Origin: Bacteroidota bacterium
GTDB lineage: Bacteria; Bacteroidota; Bacteroidia; Bacteroidales; CAIXZF01
Length of the DNA stretch: 64,000 bases
Assembly (NCBI GenBank): GCA_022709385.1
Contig: JAKLIX010000007.1
Coordinates: forward strand, 120,387 to 184,386
Direction of reading: 5' to 3'
Shown here: positions 17,860 through 27,524 of the stretch, one piece after another
How the letters are laid out: each line of letters opens with the position of its first letter
Numbering within the stretch: the stretch's first letter is position 1
Made by a program: the position numbers and the translations under genes
Notes under the pieces: generated by a model
Told to the model about the DNA's origin: nothing
The model's input: only the letters and a program-made list of their open reading frames with translations
Databases searched by the model: none

Positions 17860-20347
17860 CCACGGTAATCCCGTGCCCGCCCAACTCAAGGATCTCGTCC
17901 CGGTACGATTTGACTTCCGGGATACCCTGCAGATACTGCCTGACGACCTCCCTGAGGATACCATCCCCCTTGCCGTGGAGTATTCTTACCTCAAACACGT
18001 CGAGTAAAACCGCCTCATCCATATATAGCTGCAGCATCTGGCGGGCTTCCTCAGCACGCTTTCCGCGGAGATCGAGCGTCAATTTGAATTCAGCCATCCG
18101 CTGGTTCAAATCCCTGATGAAATTACCATATTTTACGCTGCTTCCAGAGGCCGGAACGGGAATCTCATCCGGGCCGAGACGGTGCAACTGGCCGGCCTGG
18201 CATTTCACTCTGACATCGCCAAAACGCACCACAGCCTCCTGCCCTCTCAGGTCCTCAAGCAAACCGGCTGCCTGCTGTCCCTGCATCCGAACCCAGTCAC
18301 CCTTCACTGGCGGAACATCCTTCACAAAGCCCGGCTGTTTATCCTTACTTCTACCGCTTTCAGCCTGCCCGGAATCCTTCTGCAATCTTTCCACTTTCCC
18401 GGGACGTTTTCCGCTTTTATCCGGCCGGAGCTCCGGCTCTGCCGGAGCCGGGTCACTGACAAGCAGTTGCTCCAATGCTTCCCTGGCCTGATTAAATTCA
18501 CTGCGGACCCTGCGGGTCTTTTCCCGCTCGGCCTGACTTTCTCTGATCTCCCTGATCGTCCTCTCTATCAGACTGTTACTCTCAGCCAGCAATTTCGATG
18601 CTGCCTGTCTGGCCTTGTCCATCTCCTGCCGTCGTGACTTCTCCAGATCAGCAAGCATCTTCTCGTATTTACCGATCATTTCGGCCAGGAAAGCATCAGC
18701 CACCTGGAAACCGGTTGTTTTCGACTCCAGTGTTTTCTTTTGCAGTTCTAACTCCTGTATCTGGTGATCAAAATCAAACTGTGCCCTGCCTGCAAGGGTC
18801 ATGGCCTGCCCGAGCAGGTCCTCTTCAAATCCCATTTTTCGCGCTATTTCAATGGCAAAGGAACTGCCGGGCCTGCCGGTCTCCAGTTTAAACAGGGGCT
18901 CCATTCGTGTCCGGTCAAATGCCATCGCCGCATTGAACATTCCCGGATGTGAGGAGGCCATCACCTTCAAATTGGTGTAATGGGTGGTGACCACTCCGTA
19001 TGCACCCCTGTCGTTTAAAACCTTCAGCACCACCTCTGCAATGGCACCGCCCACCTGGGGTTCGGTTCCTGAACCCATCTCATCGATCAGGAAAAGCGTG
19101 TAAGGCCCGGCATGCTCCATAAAAAACTGCATGTGCTGCAAATGTGAGCTATAGGTACTCAGGTCATTTTCAAGAGATTGCTCATCACCCAACTCAATAA
19201 AGATATCCTGGAAAACACCAGCGGAAGAACCCTCCTTTGCCGGGACGAGCAATCCGCACTGTACCATATACTGCAACAGTCCTGCTGTCTTCAGGCACAC
19301 CGATTTGCCCCCCGCATTGGGCCCGGAAATCACCATGATCCTGTGTTCCGGATCGAGGGAAATATGCTGCGGAACGACTTCTTTTTTCTGAGACAGATGC
19401 GACAGGTAAAGCAGCGGGTGCCTTGCCTGTATCCAGTCCACACCGCCTGTCTCGCCGAGACGGGGTTTAAGGGAGGCTGTTTTCAGAGCAAAAGCCGCCT
19501 TGGCCTGCAGAAAATCCAGCTTTGCCATCATGGCAATGGCCGCCCTGATGGCAGGCAGATGGGGCCGGAGCCAGGAAGCAATTTTCACCAGTACTTTTAT
19601 CACTTCCCGGCGTTCCTGCAGCTCCAGTTCCCTGATCTGGTTGTTGCTTTGAAAAATATCCTCAGGTTCCAGGAAAACGGTATGGCCTGTAGAAGATTCA
19701 TCGTGAATGATCCCCTTGACCTTTCTCTTGTGTACGGCCAGCAGTGGGATCACCAGCCGTCCGCCCCTTACGGTGGGTTCAAGGCCTTCCTCAGTCCAGC
19801 CTTCCCTGCGTGCCTGCTGAAAAACCCTGTCAAGCTGACGTGTCACCTCCTTTTTCCTTGCTGCCAGGGCATTCCGGACTTTCAGAAGCGCAGGACTGGC
19901 ATTGTCCGCCACCTTCCCCTTTTCGTCGAGCAGGGTTTCAAGAGGCGTCAGGACACTGCGGTCCAGAAGAAGACCGGATACCTGCGCGGTGATCAGCGGA
20001 AAACGTCCGGACTCCAGCTTCCGGACAAAGGATGTGACAGCCAGAATATTGATCAGAGCGGCTTTTAATTCAAGCAGGCTTTCCTCCTCCAGAAATGAGC
20101 CTTCAACGGCAAGCAGGGCAAGTTCCCGGCCAAGCGGAGCCATCCTGAGCGAAGGCAGGCCGGGTAAAAAGAGCAGTTGTCTTACTTCCTCGGTCTCCTC
20201 CAGTTGTCTTGCAATGATCCCAGCGTCGGAAGAAAACCGAATGCCATCAACCAGTTCCCTTCCGGCATCACTCTGGCATAAGCCCGACAGTATCTCACGA
20301 ATGAGGTGAAAGCCGAGTTTTTCTTCAATACCGGAGGGAAACAGCAA
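17837..20347 (-). CDS. mutS2: Endonuclease MutS2 / ribosome-rescue ATPase
   Basis: An 836-residue MutS2. The N-terminal lever/clamp helices are followed by the ATPase domain with Walker A GPNAGGKS (about 341-348), Walker B LFLIDEMGSGTEP and the TTHYTNLK motif. A long coiled coil comes next, then a KOW-like region, then a C-terminal Smr domain with LDLRGKRAEEA and LHGKGDGILR. MutS2 suppresses recombination in some bacteria and splits collided ribosomes in Bacillus subtilis; the Smr domain is nucleolytic in several homologues. Length and domain order are normal. It follows the dihydroorotate-dehydrogenase-like gene by 29 bp on the same strand. Confidence 0.93.
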   Translation of the reverse strand: MLFPSGIEEKLGFHLIREILSGLCQSDAGRELVDGIRFSSDAGIIARQLEETEEVRQLLFLPGLPSLRMAPLGRELALLAVEGSFLEEESLLELKAALINILAVTSFVRKLESGRFPLITAQVSGLLLDRSVLTPLETLLDEKGKVADNASPALLKVRNALAARKKEVTRQLDRVFQQARREGWTEEGLEPTVRGGRLVIPLLAVHKRKVKGIIHDESSTGHTVFLEPEDIFQSNNQIRELELQERREVIKVLVKIASWLRPHLPAIRAAIAMMAKLDFLQAKAAFALKTASLKPRLGETGGVDWIQARHPLLYLSHLSQKKEVVPQHISLDPEHRIMVISGPNAGGKSVCLKTAGLLQYMVQCGLLVPAKEGSSAGVFQDIFIELGDEQSLENDLSTYSSHLQHMQFFMEHAGPYTLFLIDEMGSGTEPQVGGAIAEVVLKVLNDRGAYGVVTTHYTNLKVMASSHPGMFNAAMAFDRTRMEPLFKLETGRPGSSFAIEIARKMGFEEDLLGQAMTLAGRAQFDFDHQIQELELQKKTLESKTTGFQVADAFLAEMIGKYEKMLADLEKSRRQEMDKARQAASKLLAESNSLIERTIREIRESQAEREKTRRVRSEFNQAREALEQLLVSDPAPAEPELRPDKSGKRPGKVERLQKDSGQAESGRSKDKQPGFVKDVPPVKGDWVRMQGQQAAGLLEDLRGQEAVVRFGDVRVKCQAGQLHRLGPDEIPVPASGSSVKYGNFIRDLNQRMAEFKLTLDLRGKRAEEARQMLQLYMDEAVLLDVFEVRILHGKGDGILREVVRQYLQGIPEVKSYRDEILELGGHGITVVSLRQVS

Positions 20348-20376
20348 GGGTGTATCAGCTAAGAATCATGATGGGC

Positions 20377-21393
20377 CTACCGAAGCGGATAACGGCTGAA
20401 AATCTCGTCGGACTTCAGCAGGATATCCACATACTGGGCTCTCTTAAAGATAAAGGGATCTTTTATCCGGCTACGCGAAAGCATGCCTTTAAAAGCGGTA
20501 ATATTTTGATAACCCCCGGCTTCCATCCATTTTTCGATCTCTGACAGTATGACCGACAGGTGGGAAATCCCGTGTTTATAGATCGCACTGACAAGCTGAA
20601 CGCAATCGGCGCCTGCCAGCAGCGCCTTCAACACCTGATTCCCGCTGAAAATGCCCGTATTCTGGCAAATCCCGCCACGGATATTACCCGACAGCAATCC
20701 GGAATACCTGAGGGGCAGTTTAAAATCCTCCGTTTCCTGGCTCAGATGAAGGGGTGTGATATACGACGCGCTGTTCAGATCGATATCGGGCTGAAACAAG
20801 CGGTTGAACAATACGAATCCGTCGGCTCCTGCCTCATCCATCTTCTTCACCAAATGAAGGGTATTCGAATAAAAGGGGCTGAGCTTGACACTGACCGGGA
20901 TGCGGACTGCTTTTTTAATGGTGTCGAGAACCTTTACCTGATAATCCTCGATATCCGTCCCGGCTTTGTCCATGCTGTCGGGGACAGCATAAAAATTGAG
21001 TTCGAGCGCATCTGCACCATGCTTTTCAAGCAATATGGCATACTCTTCCCAACTCTCGTGATAAATGGCGTTCAGACTGGCAATCACGGGTATTCCCACA
21101 CTTTCCTTCACCTGCTGAAGGTGCAGCAGGTGTTCCTTAGGCCCTGAATGCTCGAGTCTGGGGAACAGGCTGATCATCTCGGCATGCCGTTCATTGTACT
21201 CATGCATATCCTCATGCATTTTCAGTGATTCGAGCTGGATCTGCTCCTCGAAAAGTGATTTGTACACGATGGCAGCTGCCCCTGCAGCCTCAAGTTTTTT
21301 CACTGTTCCGAGATCCTGAACCAGGTTGCTGGCTCCGATGATGACCGGGTTTTTAAGCGTCAGTCCCAGGTATTGTGTCTGCATATCAACCAT
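20377..21393 (-). CDS. Dihydroorotate dehydrogenase-like protein
   Basis: A 338-residue FMN-type TIM barrel of the class 1 dihydroorotate dehydrogenase superfamily. It begins with the family pattern TQYLGLTLKNPVIIGASNL, has IPVSVKLSPF for the FMN/orotate-lysine strand and ends with the phosphate-binding GADCVQLVSAIYKHG. The segment corresponding to the catalytic Cys/Ser loop is not the normal PyrD sequence, so it is probably not the pyrimidine enzyme. In many anaerobic Bacteroidota a gene of this family neighbours pyruvate:ferredoxin oxidoreductase, as here, where nifJ is divergent 195 bp away. Role unknown; a link to ferredoxin redox chemistry is inference. A TACTTTTG -7-like box is at 21423-21430. 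Confidence 0.8.
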   Translation of the reverse strand: MVDMQTQYLGLTLKNPVIIGASNLVQDLGTVKKLEAAGAAAIVYKSLFEEQIQLESLKMHEDMHEYNERHAEMISLFPRLEHSGPKEHLLHLQQVKESVGIPVIASLNAIYHESWEEYAILLEKHGADALELNFYAVPDSMDKAGTDIEDYQVKVLDTIKKAVRIPVSVKLSPFYSNTLHLVKKMDEAGADGFVLFNRLFQPDIDLNSASYITPLHLSQETEDFKLPLRYSGLLSGNIRGGICQNTGIFSGNQVLKALLAGADCVQLVSAIYKHGISHLSVILSEIEKWMEAGGYQNITAFKGMLSRSRIKDPFIFKRAQYVDILLKSDEIFSRYPLR

Positions 21394-21496
21394 AAGAAAT
21401 AATTGTTTTAAATGAATTCCGGCAAAAGTAACAATTTTGCCCTGTCAGTGGTTCGATCCATAGCGTATTTAGACCGTATATAATTAAGCTCCAGGC

Positions 21497-21527
21497 TTTC
21501 TTTTCACCGGATTAATGGCTAACTTTG
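21497..21527 (+). promoter_or_regulatory. Promoter-like element for nifJ
   Basis: TTTC at 21497-21500, 19 bp, then TAACTTTG at 21520-21527; the -7 box is a full match to TAnnTTTG and the -33 box matches 3 of 4. About 60 bp remain to the nifJ start codon, leaving room for a short leader. Confidence 0.5.
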
Positions 21528-21588
21528 CACCCGTTTTTCCGGAAATTTCCGGAATGGTCTAACTGAGCTTAATACAAATCCTCATCAC

Positions 21589-24500
21589 ATGAGTACCAAC
21601 AAAAATTTCATCACCTGCGACGGCAACTATGCTGCAAGCCACATTGCCTACATGTTCAGTGAAGTTGCCTGTATCTACCCCATTACGCCATCCTCCACCA
21701 TGGCTGAATACATCGACGAGTGGGCTGCCCACGGATTGAAAAATATCTTCGGAGAAACCGTGAAGGTGGAAGAGATGCAGTCTGAAGCCGGTGCCGCCGG
21801 TGCCGTTCACGGTGCACTCCAGGCCGGCGCACTTTGCACTACCTATACTGCTTCACAGGGACTATTGCTGATGATCCCCAATATGTACAAGATTTCCGGC
21901 GAACTGCTGCCCGGGGTGTTTCATGTCAGTGCCCGGAGTGTGGCCGCACAGGCTCTTTCCATTTTCGGTGACCACAGCGATGTGATGAGCACCAGGATGA
22001 CCGGCTTTGCGCTGCTGGCCACGGGATCAGTCCAGGAAATCATGGACATCGCCGCCGTTGCCCACCTGGCCTCCATCAAATCAAGGGTTCCCTTCCTCCA
22101 CTTCTTCGACGGTTTCAGAACCTCACACGAAGTGCAGAAAGTCGAGGCCCCAACCACGGAACAAATGGCTAAAATGATCGATTACAACGCATTGCAATCC
22201 TTCCGTGACAAAGCCCTCAATCCCGAAAACCCTGTCACCAGAGGTACCGCGCAGAATCCCGACATTTACTTCCAGAGCCGCGAGGCCGCCAACCGCTTCT
22301 ACGACCTGGTACCCGATATCGTGGAAGAGTATATGCAGGAACTCAGTACGCTGTGCGGACGGGAATATCATCCCTTTACTTATTACGGTCCGAAAGACGC
22401 CGAACATGTGATCGTGGCCATGGGCTCTGTCACAGAGACGATCAGGGAAGTGATCGATTACCTTGAAGCCCGGGGCGAAAAACTCGGCCTGGTCAGCGTC
22501 CACCTCTACCGTCCTTTCTCTGCCAAATACTTCATGAAGGTCATGCCTTCGACCGTTAAAAGGATCTGCGTGCTCGACCGCACCAAAGAACCCGGCGCCA
22601 ACGGCGAACCCCTTTACCTCGATGTGAAGGACATCTACTATGGCAATCAGGACGCACCCCTGGTCATCGGCGGCAGATACGGACTCAGTTCCAAGGATAC
22701 CACCCCGGCCATGATGCTGTCGGTGTTTAATAACCTGAAAGCCAACGAACCAAAAAACCGCTTCACCGTCGGTATCGTGGACGATGTCACTTTCTTGTCC
22801 CTTCCGGTACACGAAGAAATCTCCATCTGCCCTCCCGGCACTTTCGAGGCCAAGTTTTACGGTATCGGAGCGGACGGTACGGTCGGTGCCAATAAAAACT
22901 CTATCAAGATCATCGGTGACACCACGGATAAATATGCCCAGGCTTATTTCGCCTATGACTCAAAAAAATCAGGCGGTGTCACCACCTCCCACCTGCGCTT
23001 CGGCGACTCCCCCATCCGCTCCCCTTACCTGGTCAACAGCCCCGACTTCGTCGCATGCCATGTGCCCGCTTACCTCGATAAATACGACATGCTGAAAGGT
23101 CTTAAAAAAGGCGGGGTCTTCCTTTTCAACAGCATCTGGTCTGCAGAAGAAACCAAAGAAAGACTGCCCGACCATATGAAGAAAACCCTGGCACAGAAAG
23201 AGATCAAATTCTTCATTATCAATGCAACCAGGATTGCAGAAGACCTCGGCCTCGGCACCAGGACCAACACCATCATGCAAAGCGCCTTCTTTAAAGTCTC
23301 CGGCGTAATCCCTTACGAGCTGGCCGCAAAGGAGATGAAGAAAGCAATCATCAAGACTTACGGCAACAAAGGCGAGGATGTGGTCAATATGAACATCGCC
23401 GCCATCGACAAAGGAGCAGAAGTGGAGGAAATCGCCGTTCCGGCAGTATGGTCGCAGCTGTCAGTGAAGTATGAAACCGATACCCGCGATATCCCCGACT
23501 TTGTGAAACAAGTGGTGGAACCCATCAACAGCATGAAGGGCGACGACCTGCCCGTGAGTGCCTTCCTCGGCCGCGAAGACGGCACCTTCCAGGCCGGCAC
23601 TACGCGCTACGAAAAACGCGGTATCGCAGTCAACGTGCCCGAATGGGTACCCGAAAACTGTATCCAGTGTAACCAATGCGCCTATGTTTGTCCGCATGCC
23701 GCTATCAGACCTTTTCTTCTGAATGAGGAAGAAATGAAAGGGCTGCCCGCAGGTGCCCCCACTGTGTCCGCAAACGGACGCCCGCTCGCCGGCCTTCAGT
23801 TCAAGATCCAGGTCAGTATCCTCGACTGTACCGGTTGCGGGAACTGCGCCGACATCTGCCCCAGCAAACAAAAAGCCCTGGTGATGAAACCCCTCGGTTC
23901 ACAGGAAAAGGAAATTGCCAACTGGGACTACCTGTTTGCCAATGTCACTTACAAAGATCAGCTCGTCGGAAAAGACACCTCGCTGAAAAACAGCCAGTTC
24001 GCCCAACCCCTCTTTGAATTTTCAGGCGCCTGCGCAGGCTGCGGCGAAACACCCTACCTTAAACTCGTCACTCAACTTTACGGCGACCGGATGCTGGTGG
24101 CCAATGCCACAGGCTGCTCCTCCATTTACGGCGGATCGGCCCCGTCGACACCATACTCGGTCAATCCTCAGGGCAGAGGACCCGCCTGGGCCAACTCCCT
24201 CTTCGAAGACAATGCAGAATACGGCTTCGGAATGGTGACTGCCATTGATAAGATACGCGATAGAATCGCCCTGAAAATGAAAGCATTACTTCAAAACGGC
24301 CTGCAGGATGACACCAGGGCGGCTTTCACGGAATGGCTTGAAAACAAAGACAAGGGAGAAGCTTCGAAAATCCCTTCAGCAAAGGTCGTTGATGCCTGCA
24401 GCAGGGAAACCGCAGAAGCCTTCCGCGAAATCCTCGACCTGAAACAATACCTGGTCAAAAAGTCGGTATGGGTCTTCGGAGGCGATGGCTGGGCCTATGA

Positions 24501-25125
24501 TATCGGTTATGGCGGACTCGACCACGTGATCGCGTCCGGTAAGGATATCAACCTGCTCGTCCTTGATACGGAAGTTTACAGCAATACGGGCGGACAATCG
24601 TCCAAGGCCACCCCCATCGGGGCGGTTGCAAAATTCGCCGCTTCCGGTAAACGTATCAGGAAAAAAGACCTGGGCATGATGGCCATGTCATACGGATATG
24701 TATATGTGGCCCAGGTTGCCATGGGTGCAAACCAGGCCCAGTACTTCAAAGCACTGAAAGAAGCCGAAAACTACCCCGGGCCTTCCGTCATTATCGCCTA
24801 TTCCCCCTGTATCAACCACGGTATCCGTGCCGGTATGGGAAAATCCCAGGAAGAAGCCCAGTTAGCCGTGGAATGCGGATACTGGCAACTCTACCGCTAC
24901 AACCCGCTGCTCGAAAAGGAAGGACAGAATCCCTTCATCCTCGATTCCAAAGAACCCAGGTGGGAACAGTTCAAAGAATTCCTTGGCGGAGAAGTCAGAT
25001 ATTCCTCACTGAAGAAAAGTTTCCCAAAAGAAGCCGTAGAATTATTCCAGGCAGCCGAAGAAAATGCAAAATGGCGCTATATGTCATATAAAAGGCTTGC
25101 TGCCATGGATTTCTCCAAAGAATAG
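21589..25125 (+). CDS. nifJ: Pyruvate:ferredoxin (flavodoxin) oxidoreductase
   Basis: A 1178-residue single-chain enzyme that oxidises pyruvate with CoA to acetyl-CoA and CO2 and reduces ferredoxin in the cytoplasm. The domain order is the classical one: N-terminal pyrimidine-binding region (YPITPSSTMAEY), CoA region, gamma-type domain, ferredoxin-like insert with two [4Fe-4S] motifs CIQCNQCAYVCP (about 690-701) and CTGCGNCADICP (about 746-757). It ends with the thiamine-diphosphate domain (CAGCGETPY near 820, GDGWAYDIG near 964, NTGGQSSK). All cluster cysteines are present and the length is normal. It is monocistronic, with a promoter-like element upstream. It implies an anaerobic, ferredoxin-based metabolism. 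Confidence 0.97.
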   Translation: MSTNKNFITCDGNYAASHIAYMFSEVACIYPITPSSTMAEYIDEWAAHGLKNIFGETVKVEEMQSEAGAAGAVHGALQAGALCTTYTASQGLLLMIPNMYKISGELLPGVFHVSARSVAAQALSIFGDHSDVMSTRMTGFALLATGSVQEIMDIAAVAHLASIKSRVPFLHFFDGFRTSHEVQKVEAPTTEQMAKMIDYNALQSFRDKALNPENPVTRGTAQNPDIYFQSREAANRFYDLVPDIVEEYMQELSTLCGREYHPFTYYGPKDAEHVIVAMGSVTETIREVIDYLEARGEKLGLVSVHLYRPFSAKYFMKVMPSTVKRICVLDRTKEPGANGEPLYLDVKDIYYGNQDAPLVIGGRYGLSSKDTTPAMMLSVFNNLKANEPKNRFTVGIVDDVTFLSLPVHEEISICPPGTFEAKFYGIGADGTVGANKNSIKIIGDTTDKYAQAYFAYDSKKSGGVTTSHLRFGDSPIRSPYLVNSPDFVACHVPAYLDKYDMLKGLKKGGVFLFNSIWSAEETKERLPDHMKKTLAQKEIKFFIINATRIAEDLGLGTRTNTIMQSAFFKVSGVIPYELAAKEMKKAIIKTYGNKGEDVVNMNIAAIDKGAEVEEIAVPAVWSQLSVKYETDTRDIPDFVKQVVEPINSMKGDDLPVSAFLGREDGTFQAGTTRYEKRGIAVNVPEWVPENCIQCNQCAYVCPHAAIRPFLLNEEEMKGLPAGAPTVSANGRPLAGLQFKIQVSILDCTGCGNCADICPSKQKALVMKPLGSQEKEIANWDYLFANVTYKDQLVGKDTSLKNSQFAQPLFEFSGACAGCGETPYLKLVTQLYGDRMLVANATGCSSIYGGSAPSTPYSVNPQGRGPAWANSLFEDNAEYGFGMVTAIDKIRDRIALKMKALLQNGLQDDTRAAFTEWLENKDKGEASKIPSAKVVDACSRETAEAFREILDLKQYLVKKSVWVFGGDGWAYDIGYGGLDHVIASGKDINLLVLDTEVYSNTGGQSSKATPIGAVAKFAASGKRIRKKDLGMMAMSYGYVYVAQVAMGANQAQYFKALKEAENYPGPSVIIAYSPCINHGIRAGMGKSQEEAQLAVECGYWQLYRYNPLLEKEGQNPFILDSKEPRWEQFKEFLGGEVRYSSLKKSFPKEAVELFQAAEENAKWRYMSYKRLAAMDFSKE

Positions 25126-25144
25126 CATGCGCTCCGGGCGAACA

Positions 25145-26257
25145 TCAGTCCGGAATTAGTTCCGGTTCATCATACTCAAGGACGGTGACTTCCAGCTTCA
25201 GCCAGTTGAAGTCGCCGTCTTTCAGTTTCCATGTTACGCTGCTCTTAGCCGGAACTTTCACCCCGTCAAATTCTTTCATCCCTTCGTTTTCGATTCGCCA
25301 ACGCTCCTCTTGAGCATGTTCGCCTGAACCATAATAGCGTATCGCCTCAAAAGCCACTGGATGTCCTTCGGGCGAAAAATAAAAATCACCCCGTACCTTT
25401 ACTCCTTGATATTCAAGCCAGGCCCGTGCCGAAAGAGCATCACCTGCTTCCCATCGGATATGCTTATTCAGGGCCGCATGAGGAACCCAGCATATCTCGC
25501 TGAGGTAACGAATCGCCGTTCCTGTATTGATCTTCTCGTTGTTGCTTTCATCTACCACTTTTATCAGTGATAATAAACTGATCTGCATCATGCCTTGTCC
25601 TTCGATATAACGGTCAAGCCCGGACAAATGCACGAAGGGCATCATCTGAACATCTGCCTGCCACACAAAGGCCGGTTTCACGGGATTGATAAGCTGCCGG
25701 GCCTGAAAAGACATCCATCTGCCGCCGGGGCTGGTTCTCATCTCCCCTTTCTGTTCCAGACGCACCGATCTGATCTGCCTTCCGGTATCCAGCCCGGCCC
25801 AATCCAGCCAGGTCCGGACCGGCAGGGGCAGTGCGGCAATCTGTTGCCTGGTAATCCTTTCAGGGTTGCCGGATCCAATGCCGGAAAGCAGTCTTTCTGC
25901 AGCCTTACCTGCCTTCACCTCAAAAAACAACCGGCCGGCCGCAGGTAATAATATCAGAAGGAGCAACACATTGACAAGGGTGCCGTACCTGGCATCGTTC
26001 CAGGCAACTACAATCAGTACCTGACTGAGAAGCAGCGCCACCATGGCAGGGATAAACCACATGGGGTGTTTCATCAGGTAAAACAAGGCTGCCAGAATAA
26101 GAAGCACTGCTGCAAACAACCAGAAAATGCCTTCAACCTTACCCGGCAAACGGCTCAGGCTGGCGATGCTGGCAAGGTGATACGCCTTTAAAAATCCCAT
26201 CAGGTGAATCAACCCGTGAATGATCAGCAATAAAACAGTGATCAATTTCGTAATCAT
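25145..26257 (-). CDS. DUF6544/DUF6920-like membrane protein
   Basis: A 370-residue protein with four hydrophobic helices in the first 115 residues and a soluble domain of about 250 residues. The soluble part shows features I associate with DUF6544/DUF6920 proteins: LPLPVRTWL, then VDESNNEKINTGTAIRYLSE and ICWVPHAAL, then PVAFEAIRYY near the end. That domain resembles lipoprotein-localisation or lipid-binding beta sheets, but no function is established. It converges on nifJ with about 20 bp between stops. It has no operon partner. Confidence 0.65.
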   Translation of the reverse strand: MITKLITVLLLIIHGLIHLMGFLKAYHLASIASLSRLPGKVEGIFWLFAAVLLILAALFYLMKHPMWFIPAMVALLLSQVLIVVAWNDARYGTLVNVLLLLILLPAAGRLFFEVKAGKAAERLLSGIGSGNPERITRQQIAALPLPVRTWLDWAGLDTGRQIRSVRLEQKGEMRTSPGGRWMSFQARQLINPVKPAFVWQADVQMMPFVHLSGLDRYIEGQGMMQISLLSLIKVVDESNNEKINTGTAIRYLSEICWVPHAALNKHIRWEAGDALSARAWLEYQGVKVRGDFYFSPEGHPVAFEAIRYYGSGEHAQEERWRIENEGMKEFDGVKVPAKSSVTWKLKDGDFNWLKLEVTVLEYDEPELIPD

Positions 26258-26367
26258 GGATCTTAGTTTGTCCTCACAAAATTATTGAAATCCGCTGCTG
26301 ACTTTGTATTTTTGACCAATCCGGTAAAAAATGACCTGACCGGCCATACGCATTCAAACCTTAAAAT

Positions 26368-27513
26368 ATGTTGCGATTATCTGTTTTTCTCACCTTCATT
26401 CTGAGCTGCTGCCTGCTAATCGCACAGGAAAAGAAACAATCCCCTGACAAACAAACCATTGCCGCGGTACCCGATTCCCTCAGCCACTCCCTTGAGGATC
26501 TCTCAGGATTTTTTATATCTCAATGTAAAGATCCCGTAACATGTTACCGCGTCATCTTCCGCTGGATCACCACCAATATCCGCTACGACATGGATAATAT
26601 GTTCACGGTCTATGATTACCAGAGTAAGGACGAGATCGTGAAGGATGCCCTGAGCCAGAGGAAAGGCGTGTGTATGCATTTCGCGGAATTATTCAATGCC
26701 ATTGCCAGGCGATGCGGATTAAGATCATATACCGTTCCGGGATATACCCGGCAAAACGGCCTGATGGACCTCCTACCCCATCTCTGGTGTGCGGTGGAAA
26801 CCCCTTCCGGCTGGTATTTTATTGATCCTGCCTGGGGCTCGGGTCACGTGGAGAACAATACATTTATCCGTAAGGTCAACGATTTCTATTTTCTCACCAA
26901 ACCGGAAGACCTCATCCAATCACATATGCCCTTCGATCCGCTCTGGCAGTTGCTTCCGCACCCGCTCACGGCCAAAGAGTTTTATGACGGACTGTCCCGG
27001 GGTGACCCCAAGCGGGGCGTATTTAATTACAGTGACTCCATCGCTGCCTACGACCGCCAGAGTGAAATTGAAAGACTCAGGGCTTCGGAACGGAGAATCC
27101 AGGCCAACGGCGTCACCAATGCCATGACTTACGAAAGATTGGAGCATATCAAGCGGGAAATTGCATTCCACCGTAATAAAAGCGGGGTCGAACAATACAA
27201 CCTGGCCGTCCATACTTACAATGAGGGTATACAAATGCTCAACAGCTTCATCCAATACCGCAACCGGCAGTTCAACCCGAAGAAAACGGATGCAGCCATC
27301 ATGCAGATGATCGATACGATTCACACTGTCCTGTCGCTTGCCTCGTCTCAACTGAAAGCCGTGGCCGACCCCGACGAATCCACTGCAGCATCCTGTATCC
27401 AGCTTGAAAATATGATCAGGCAGGCCACACAAAGCCAGCAGGAACACAAAGCGTTTGTGGATAAATACATCGCAACCGCTAAACCATTCAGAAAGACATT
27501 ATTTTACAAGTAA
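26368..27513 (+). CDS. Exported transglutaminase-like protein
   Basis: A 381-residue protein with a signal peptide (about 1-20) and a transglutaminase-like domain (about 55-170). The catalytic triad is visible: Cys102 in KGVCMHFAELF, His138 in PHLWCAV and Asp153 in FIDPAWG. The C-terminal 180 residues are helical, with no known domain. Similar proteins in Bacteroidota sit in the periplasm and may act as cysteine peptidases or peptidoglycan-related enzymes; the substrate is unknown. The next gene starts 11 bp after its stop, so co-transcription is likely. Confidence 0.82.
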   Translation: MLRLSVFLTFILSCCLLIAQEKKQSPDKQTIAAVPDSLSHSLEDLSGFFISQCKDPVTCYRVIFRWITTNIRYDMDNMFTVYDYQSKDEIVKDALSQRKGVCMHFAELFNAIARRCGLRSYTVPGYTRQNGLMDLLPHLWCAVETPSGWYFIDPAWGSGHVENNTFIRKVNDFYFLTKPEDLIQSHMPFDPLWQLLPHPLTAKEFYDGLSRGDPKRGVFNYSDSIAAYDRQSEIERLRASERRIQANGVTNAMTYERLEHIKREIAFHRNKSGVEQYNLAVHTYNEGIQMLNSFIQYRNRQFNPKKTDAAIMQMIDTIHTVLSLASSQLKAVADPDESTAASCIQLENMIRQATQSQQEHKAFVDKYIATAKPFRKTLFYK

Positions 27514-27524
27514 TTACAACACCC

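Noticed and set aside
25155..25170. CCGGAATTAGTTCCGG hairpin as nifJ terminator
   Set aside because: A short perfect stem without T-run, located inside the 3' end of the convergent gene.
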